This document shows positions 58,772 to 64,000 of a stretch of 64,000 nt of DNA, piece by piece. The stretch covers positions 45,042,279 through 45,106,278 of the forward strand of contig CM043970.1 of the NCBI GenBank assembly GCA_014529385.2, written 5' to 3'. The notes under the pieces are model-generated. The model worked only from the letters and a program-made list of their open reading frames with translations. It searched no databases and was not told the origin of the DNA. Positions within the stretch are counted from its first letter, which is position 1. Every line of letters begins with the position of its first letter. This stretch comes from Adiantum capillus-veneris. Lineage: Eukaryota; Streptophyta; Polypodiopsida; Polypodiales; Pteridaceae. A program made the position numbers and the translations under genes.

Positions 58772-59578
58772 CTATGCAAGTAAATCGGCATCTTCATTCT
58801 GTTTCCTAGGAATATGATATAGTTGCACTTCTTCAAATTGATTAAACAATCTACGAATGGCATGAACTTTTGTCCGTAAGCTTTCATTCTTGCATGCCCA
58901 AATGCCTAAAATCTGTTTAACAATGAGAAGTGCATCTCCCTTTACCATGAGGCGTTGTATCCCTTGGCCAATGCACATCTTCAAACCATGAATTAGTGTG
59001 TCGTATTCTGCTTCATTGTTGCTAGTTGAACCTGGTAGATTGACCTTCTCTTTCATGACCACCTCTCCACTTGGGTTGAGCAACACTAGCCCTCCCCCTG
59101 CTTTTCCTGTGGCTCGACAAAAAGCTCCATCAAAGAACAAGGTAAAAGCATTAGGAATACTTTTTTGTGGTGGCAATGGTAGGGTCTTTACTTCAGGCAC
59201 CTTAATCTCCTTTTCATGCACCCTATAAGTGAGAATCCCTGCCAATTGTGCACGCACACTATCTTCTACCTTGAAAGAGTATTGAAACTCTTGCAACTCC
59301 ATAATCCACTTTGAGATCCTAGTACTAAGATTCATTTGAGATGACACCCAAGGGAACAAATTCTCTGCGGTGAGGATTACAAAAGGTTTTGGGAGCAAGT
59401 AGGATCTAAACTTTCTCACCGCAAACATGAGAGAAAGCATCATGAGTTCTGCTTCTGTGTAGTCTCTCTCCAAAGCATTCATGACCCTACTAGCAAAGTA
59501 AATGAAACCTGCTGCTAGAAGCTTTCTTACCTCCTTGAGTAAAGCCTTCTCCTTGATGACTCCTAGCCTTCGTAGCTT
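58772..59578 (-). pseudogene. Element C Pol with RT deleted: RNase H domains only
   Basis: From the TAG at 59579 the frame reads KLRRLGVIKEKALLKEVRKL ... AGFIY and then jumps to FASRVMNALERD. In A these two points are separated by 882 bases (8901-9782), exactly 294 codons, containing the whole RT catalytic part and the start of the first RNase H. The second RNase H is complete (FFDGA, NNEAEYD, VKGDAL, NEDADLL). The junction lies in the similar words atttat and atctac. The frame ends in a TAG where A has CAG. Confidence 0.8.
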
Positions 59579-61666
59579 CTAAGCCTTAGGTGTGGCCTCT
59601 GGCTTCAACTCAATTTTGTGTTGAACAACATCTACTCCACGCACATCGGTGTAGTCTTTAGCAAAAAGCCTCGGAAATTTCCTTAGCACACATTTGAACT
59701 CCTCTCTTTCATCCTTTGTAAGTGTTGTAGACAACATACCTTCTAACATTCCTTCATCTTCCACCTCTTGGTTCTCTTGGGAACCTACCTCTTCCAAACC
59801 TCGAGAAGAGGTCTCCTGGTTGTTTGGCTTAAACCTCACCCCCATGACTTCAATGGAGGACTCCTCTTCAGTAATGTTGCCGCTACTTTCTTCTTCTGAA
59901 GTGTTTTCAGTCCAATCTTCTTCCGTCTCACTTCGAGATGATTCTTCATGGAGCTCCTCTTGGTGTTGCTCCTTCATGTCAAAGACAACCTTCTTATGAT
60001 TGTCATTCCTGCAAATTAATTTCCCACTCTCCCAATCCTGCAAAGCTCGCATTTTCATTAGCCATGGTCTTCCTAGGATAAATGGATAACCACTTCCCTT
60101 CGTCGACATAACATAAAAATCCACCGCTTTCTTAATGCCAAAGGCCTCTACAAAGACATTTTTACAAATGCCTACACACCTAGCCTTGCTATTGTTTTCC
60201 ATCTTGACTTTGATTTCAGGTGTCTCCTGGATGTGCATGCCTAGTCTTTGCATGAGTCCCTCTGTCATGATGCAATTTTTTGCACCCCCATCCACTAGAC
60301 CTTTCCTAACCAATCTTCCTTTGATGTAACAGTCTAGCACCGGTGTAATGTCCTCATTCATTTCAGCTTGTGCAATTTTTACAACAGGAAAACTCTCTTT
60401 TACCTTTCTCCTAGTGCTAACTGCCTTTGTTAAATCCCTCCTAACTTGTGGGCATAATGCAAGAAACTGAGGCCATGAGATATCAGGACCCTTACCTCGC
60501 ATGTCTTCCAACAGGTTGTATGGAGCCATACCATGTCCAAGAGGGAAGTCTTGGAGATTGATACGACGTCGAGTCCTCTTAGCTTCCTTGGTCTCCTTTG
60601 CCTTCTTGCCTTGTCCATGGTCACTCTGTGATGTGACTCTTTCTTTCTCTTTACCTTTTCCTCGGCCACGCTTAATGCCATTGGCTTCCATGTCAACCTC
60701 ATTTGAATTTGTCACCTCTACCACATGCACATTTGGATCTGGCAAAGGTGGAACTCCTTCTACCCCTTGTGGAGGTGGTCTTGGTCCATTTGGTCTTTGT
60801 AGAAGCCTTGGTTGTTGACCAGTTCCTTCACCTACATTCATCACAGGGTAATTCAAGTTAGGTCTCCCTGGCTCCCCACGGGGCCAAGGACAATTATACA
60901 TCCCATGTCCAAACTCTCCGCAATTCCAACATTGCAAGACTCTCCTAGGTCGTGGATCTCGCTCTTCAGACTTCTTTGCTTGTCCCTTTGGACCTACAGC
61001 TTGTGCAAGGTGAATTGACAGGCTGCTTAAAGATTCGTTTAACTTCTCAATTACTTCCGCCGTTACCTCAGGAAGCTCCCTCGATGTTGATGCTTGTGAC
61101 TTACCTTTGGGTCTAAGACCTTCTATTGGAACCTCTCCCCTTAAGCACTTGAGTTTCCTATATTTCTCAGCAGCCCTAGTTTCAGCTGCATCAAAGGTAG
61201 CAGGTGCACCCGCCTCAACTTTTACCTTAAGGTTAGGAAAGAGTCCGGCTATGAACCTCTCCTTCTTTAAAAATTCTGCACCATCACCAGGGTTAGCAAC
61301 ATTTCGTATCCATAGAGCCCAAAGACGTAGAAACTCTTGCTTGTACAAGTAGTAGTCATCTATGTCTTTTTGCTTATGAGAAACAATGTCTTGCCATAGT
61401 TTTTGAGTGTTTTGGGGATCAAAGAAGTATCTCTTAAAACGATTCAAAACTTTTGTGTAATTCCCCTTAACTTCCTCAGGCAAAGAGTCAAACCAAGTAC
61501 TAGCATCTTTCCTAAGGACCACCTCGAACATTTCTACACGTTCTTGATCGGTTACTATCCTCTTGATACGGCAAGACATCTTGAAATTTGCTAAAAATAA
61601 TTCTGCATCCTCTCCAGGCTCTCCAAAGAAAAGAGGATATCCAGACATTTGGCGTTGGCTCTCCAT
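59579..61666 (-). CDS. gag: Gag-protease polyprotein of element C (695 aa)
   Basis: Starts MESQRQMSGYPLFFGEP. The gag domain lies at about residues 10-170, the CCHC knuckle (CWNCGEFGHGMYNC) at about 245, a basic Arg/Lys-rich part at about 330-380, the aspartic protease (LVDGGAKNCIM, ILGRPWL) at about 430-560, and an acidic linker after it. The stop TAG at 59579-59581 corresponds to CAG (Gln) in B. Unlike B, gag and protease are in one unbroken frame, so C could still supply particle protein in trans. Confidence 0.87.
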   Translation of the reverse strand: MESQRQMSGYPLFFGEPGEDAELFLANFKMSCRIKRIVTDQERVEMFEVVLRKDASTWFDSLPEEVKGNYTKVLNRFKRYFFDPQNTQKLWQDIVSHKQKDIDDYYLYKQEFLRLWALWIRNVANPGDGAEFLKKERFIAGLFPNLKVKVEAGAPATFDAAETRAAEKYRKLKCLRGEVPIEGLRPKGKSQASTSRELPEVTAEVIEKLNESLSSLSIHLAQAVGPKGQAKKSEERDPRPRRVLQCWNCGEFGHGMYNCPWPRGEPGRPNLNYPVMNVGEGTGQQPRLLQRPNGPRPPPQGVEGVPPLPDPNVHVVEVTNSNEVDMEANGIKRGRGKGKEKERVTSQSDHGQGKKAKETKEAKRTRRRINLQDFPLGHGMAPYNLLEDMRGKGPDISWPQFLALCPQVRRDLTKAVSTRRKVKESFPVVKIAQAEMNEDITPVLDCYIKGRLVRKGLVDGGAKNCIMTEGLMQRLGMHIQETPEIKVKMENNSKARCVGICKNVFVEAFGIKKAVDFYVMSTKGSGYPFILGRPWLMKMRALQDWESGKLICRNDNHKKVVFDMKEQHQEELHEESSRSETEEDWTENTSEEESSGNITEEESSIEVMGVRFKPNNQETSSRGLEEVGSQENQEVEDEGMLEGMLSTTLTKDEREEFKCVLRKFPRLFAKDYTDVRGVDVVQHKIELKPEATPKA

Positions 61667-61715
61667 TATTATGAAAGATTACAACACGAGTTACAATAAG
61701 GGATACAATAGAGAT

Positions 61716-62174
61716 TTAGAACCACTCGCCTGCAAATGAAGAAGTGAGAAAATACCACTCTAGGTTTTCTTCTTCAGCTATCCAAGCTTCAATAAGGTCT
61801 CGATTTGTTTGATCAAAACAAAAAGGTAGACTATTGATGAGCTATAAGAAGGGTTGAAATTCTTCAAAGCTAAGGCGATAAACAGAAATCTCTAGAACTT
61901 CATTTTCTGGATCCAAAAGAGCAACCACGTCCCAAGTGATAAATTGCACTTGCTCTACAATTCCCAACGCACAAGCGGTTTGTATAAAAACTTGATCTTC
62001 ATGCTCGTCGAAGGCCGTGAGAAAGTAGAAATTGACTAGGAGCTCCTTTCCTTCGAGTTCCACACAGTCGGAGTGAGGCAACCTTCTCACAATTTCATAA
62101 AGAACATCCTCATCAAGTCCAATCAAGTTTGCAAGATTTAAAGACTCCACTTGTGCTACAAAATTCCTGGACAA
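61716..62174 (-). pseudogene. Leader ORF4 of element C, paralogue of ORF3, one stop
   Basis: Starts MSRNFVAQVESLNLANL. A region of about 120 residues parallels ORF3: EIVRRLPH, FIQTACALGIVEQVQF, VYRLSFEEFQPFL, then, after a TAG at 61842-61844 that replaces a Leu codon, LINSLPFCFDQTNRDLIEAW. It ends at 61716. It is absent from element B. RRLPH preceded by LxxxVLYEI has a faint resemblance to an F-box start, but the second half of an F-box is not evident. Confidence 0.5.
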
Positions 62175-62220
62175 AAACTCCTTAGGATTATGGTTAAATC
62201 ATTCAAAAGCATAAAGAGAT

Positions 62221-62775
62221 TTACAATGTCTCTATGAACAAAGTGTCATAGAAAGTAGAGAAGGATGAGAATTTATACAAATTTGCAATCTTCTCTATGC
62301 TCTCTTTATTAAGACAAGCTCTGAATAGCTCCCTATCTCCTTTGTTGAAAGCGAAAGGAAGACTATTAATAAGACGCAAATGAGGGAAAAATTCACCAAA
62401 TGTGAGTCTATGAAGCATGAACTCTGGCCGCAAGTTTCCTGAAGAGTCTTCCTCAATGGTGAAATGCACTCGCCAAACGCCAAATTTCACTCTATTTACC
62501 AATCTTAGGGCACACACTAGTTGGATGAATGCGCGGTCTTCCTTAGTGCCCAACAACAAGAGGAAAATGGAATCCACGCGTAGGACCTTCCGTCTTAACT
62601 TCACCACCCTCTTGTTATGAGGGAGACGCCTTACTACTTGCTCCTGCAACTCAATTGGTAATAGAGCTAGATCTCTAAGGATTGAACTTTCACTGCACAC
62701 ACATTCCCAGTTAGAACAAATGATCGTTTTTTTGTTTCTTGTAACAACTTGGACAAAGAAAAAACAAACATACAC
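62221..62775 (-). CDS. Leader ORF3 of element C (184 aa), unknown family
   Basis: Sense-oriented frame between PBS and gag. After an N-terminal stretch of about 40 residues it reads LPIELQEQVVRRLPH, then FIQLVCALRLVNRVKF, LHRLTFGEFFPHLRLINSLP, and DRELFRACLNKESIEK. The central 120 residues are shared with ORF4 immediately downstream, so the pair arose by tandem duplication. Element B has no counterpart: homology between B and C in the leader stops on either side of this 1.1-kb segment. Tat-related Ogre elements are known to carry an extra ORF upstream of gag; whether this is related is unproven. The start could be any of several upstream codons. Confidence 0.5.
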   Translation of the reverse strand: MYVCFFFVQVVTRNKKTIICSNWECVCSESSILRDLALLPIELQEQVVRRLPHNKRVVKLRRKVLRVDSIFLLLLGTKEDRAFIQLVCALRLVNRVKFGVWRVHFTIEEDSSGNLRPEFMLHRLTFGEFFPHLRLINSLPFAFNKGDRELFRACLNKESIEKIANLYKFSSFSTFYDTLFIETL

Positions 62776-62801
62776 ACTATTTTGCCGGGCTGCACTTCAT
62801 T

Positions 62802-63020
62802 TTAAAATAAAATGAACCCATGTACATCAAAAGAAGTGTGGTAGTTGATGAGAGGTACAATGACAGGGTTTGGTGATGCAAGAATTTCTCCTGCTCTTTG
62901 GGCACCAAACATGAACACCATTCGTTGTTGAAAATGGATCTTTCTACTAATTGCAACGTTTATTCTAATGTGTGGAGTAAAATGAAAGGGAAAAACCTCT
63001 ATTCCTGGGCCATTATCCAT
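62802..63020 (-). CDS. Leader ORF2 of element C (72 aa)
   Basis: Starts MDNGPGIEVFPFHF and ends FDVHGFILF. It is colinear with B 41086-41304 and paralogous to ORF1: both share a K-[IL]-x-FQ block, an R-x-x-x-I-x-x-S-x-NP block and PLI-x-Y-x-x-S-x-DV near the end, and both end in -LF or -LL. No known family. It is spaced 21-26 bases from its neighbours. Confidence 0.5.
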   Translation of the reverse strand: MDNGPGIEVFPFHFTPHIRINVAISRKIHFQQRMVFMFGAQRAGEILASPNPVIVPLINYHTSFDVHGFILF

Positions 63021-63041
63021 GGCCTATGCATGTCCTAATGC

Positions 63042-63254
63042 TTAAAATAACACAAAAATATAGACGTCCAAGCTAATATCGTACCTAATGAGAGGCAAAA
63101 TAAAAGGATTTACCGAAGTGTTTATCTTGGCTAACCTAAGAGGACCTAAAATTCTACGAATTACTCGCTGAAATTGCAACTTAGTACTAACAATTATGTG
63201 TACCTTTTGCCTTGCAATGGGAATGAAGGGATCATACAAATTCTCGTGATTCAT
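63042..63254 (-). CDS. Leader ORF1 of element C (70 aa)
   Basis: Starts MNHENLYDPFIPIARQK and ends DVYIFVLF. It is the first frame after the PBS, in sense orientation. It is a paralogue of ORF2 over nearly the entire length, and colinear with the interrupted B copy at 41326-41538. It is basic and has no membrane segment or catalytic motif that I can see. Confidence 0.5.
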   Translation of the reverse strand: MNHENLYDPFIPIARQKVHIIVSTKLQFQRVIRRILGPLRLAKINTSVNPFILPLIRYDISLDVYIFVLF

Positions 63255-63309
63255 GCAATCTACTTGATTATGCTAAAGGTTGAGCCTTCAAAAAACATAC
63301 ACAAGCCTG

Positions 63310-63327
63310 TCCTCAGTGGGGGCACCA
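63310..63327 (-). other. Primer-binding site of element C
   Basis: Minus-strand tggtgcccccactgagga stands three bases from the 5' LTR end (ACCGCCTCA). It is identical to the site of element E. The primer tRNA is unassigned. Confidence 0.7.
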
Positions 63328-63330
63328 ATT

Positions 63331-63599
63331 TGAGGCGGTCCGGGGCAGGCAACAAGAAGAGCAACCTCTAGACACCCTTCAAGGCTCCCGTGCTGCTCAA
63401 TGGGGCTGGGGCACAACACAACACAAACCAAAACAACAAACCCACAACCAAATCCCAACTACACAAGGGGCACCACCTAGTTTAAGGGCGAACTAGGACG
63501 CAAAGAGGAGAATCGTTAGAGCAACCCACAAACAAGCAAGGAATTTACACTAACCCTAACACCAATGGAACACTCTCACACACTAAAACACGAGAGAAA

Positions 63600-63642
<43 letters not shown>

Positions 63643-64000
63643 TGCTCGGGCTGCTTTGAAACGTATCGGCAATGATCAAGCAAACACAATTATATATGTA
63701 AGAAAGAGAGAGAAAGGGGGAGGGGGTGCTTGTTGCATTAATACCGTCTTACAAATCTGTCATGACAAATCAAAGTGAGATTAGTATTTGTTCAACATAG
63801 CTTGCGTAAATTTCACCACAACACATCACAAGAAAAGCCACCCCAATCACTGTCTTAAGGCCAGGGGAGTCCTCTCCACCCTGTCGCCCTCTTACAGTAT
63901 GTGGGATTTATGGCTAGATTGATGACAACACCAGAGACAAGCTATCAAGAACTTAACAAAAAACACCAAGACACTTACGCATCATTGTTGTCCATTACTT
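63331..64000 (-). repeat. 5' LTR of element C, cut by the window edge
   Basis: Starts TGAGGCGGTCC on the plus strand and aligns with 54562 onward, including the GA microsatellite at about 63601-63640. About 2 kb of it lies outside the window. Confidence 0.88.

Larger units (their letters stand above)
54562..64000 (-). mobile_element. Ty3/gypsy Tat-like LTR retrotransposon C (runs off the window)
   Basis: Minus-strand order: 5' LTR (from 63331, truncated by the window), PBS, four leader frames, gag-protease, a Pol lacking RT, PPT, 3' LTR. The whole gag-pol is in one frame with only two TAG codons. Sister of A and B. The RT deletion makes it dependent on other copies. Confidence 0.88.

Overview
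The window looks like repeat-dense nuclear DNA of a land plant. Nearly everything recognisable is plant-type LTR retrotransposon: Ty3/gypsy elements of the Tat-like group with two RNase H domains, and Ty1/copia with an initiator-Met-tRNA primer site. The rest is non-autonomous DNA elements, long compound (CT)n/(CA)n/(GA)n microsatellites and AT-rich spacer. No rRNA, tRNA, CRISPR array or bacterial operon was seen. The species cannot be named from sequence alone; no intact host gene was found.

Layout. 1-8834 is AT-rich spacer holding a family of about 1.33-kb terminal-inverted-repeat elements: two head-to-tail copies separated by shared TTAA, and an older inverted partial copy. 8835-14621 is gypsy element A (+), 5'-truncated, with one open frame for RT, RNase H and integrase, a polypurine tract and a 2.6-kb 3' LTR. 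14622-18044 is a decayed copia element (+) bounded on the left by A and on the right by gypsy element D (-, 18045-about 20800), of which only the 3' part of pol and one LTR remain. 20800-31450 has no recognisable gene but contains a 2.35-kb imperfect palindrome (24015-26370), several compound microsatellites and a probable copia 3' end on the minus strand (29588). 31452-32360 and about 44622-44742 look like pieces of a broken plus-strand gene; the T-rich TTTTGGTA-type sequence between them is split by gypsy element B (-, 33092-44220, 11.1 kb, both LTRs, nearly identical to each other). 44773-50979 is gypsy-like element E (-), with a gag-like region but no visible pol, interrupted by a solo LTR of the D family (47680-48907). 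50990-51528 is a 2.7-copy tandem repeat of about 199 bp, followed by a transposase-type zinc-finger gene fragment with an N-terminal PIP-box-like motif (51819-52485). 54562-64000 is gypsy element C (-), running off the right edge.

A, B and C are one family. C and B carry two small tandem paralogous reading frames between the primer-binding site and gag, and C adds two larger tandem paralogous frames (61716-62775) that B lacks. C has lost its RT domain by an exact 294-codon in-frame deletion, B has many stops, and A lacks gag and protease, so no copy here is autonomous. The four-ORF leader of C is the best candidate in the window for something undescribed.
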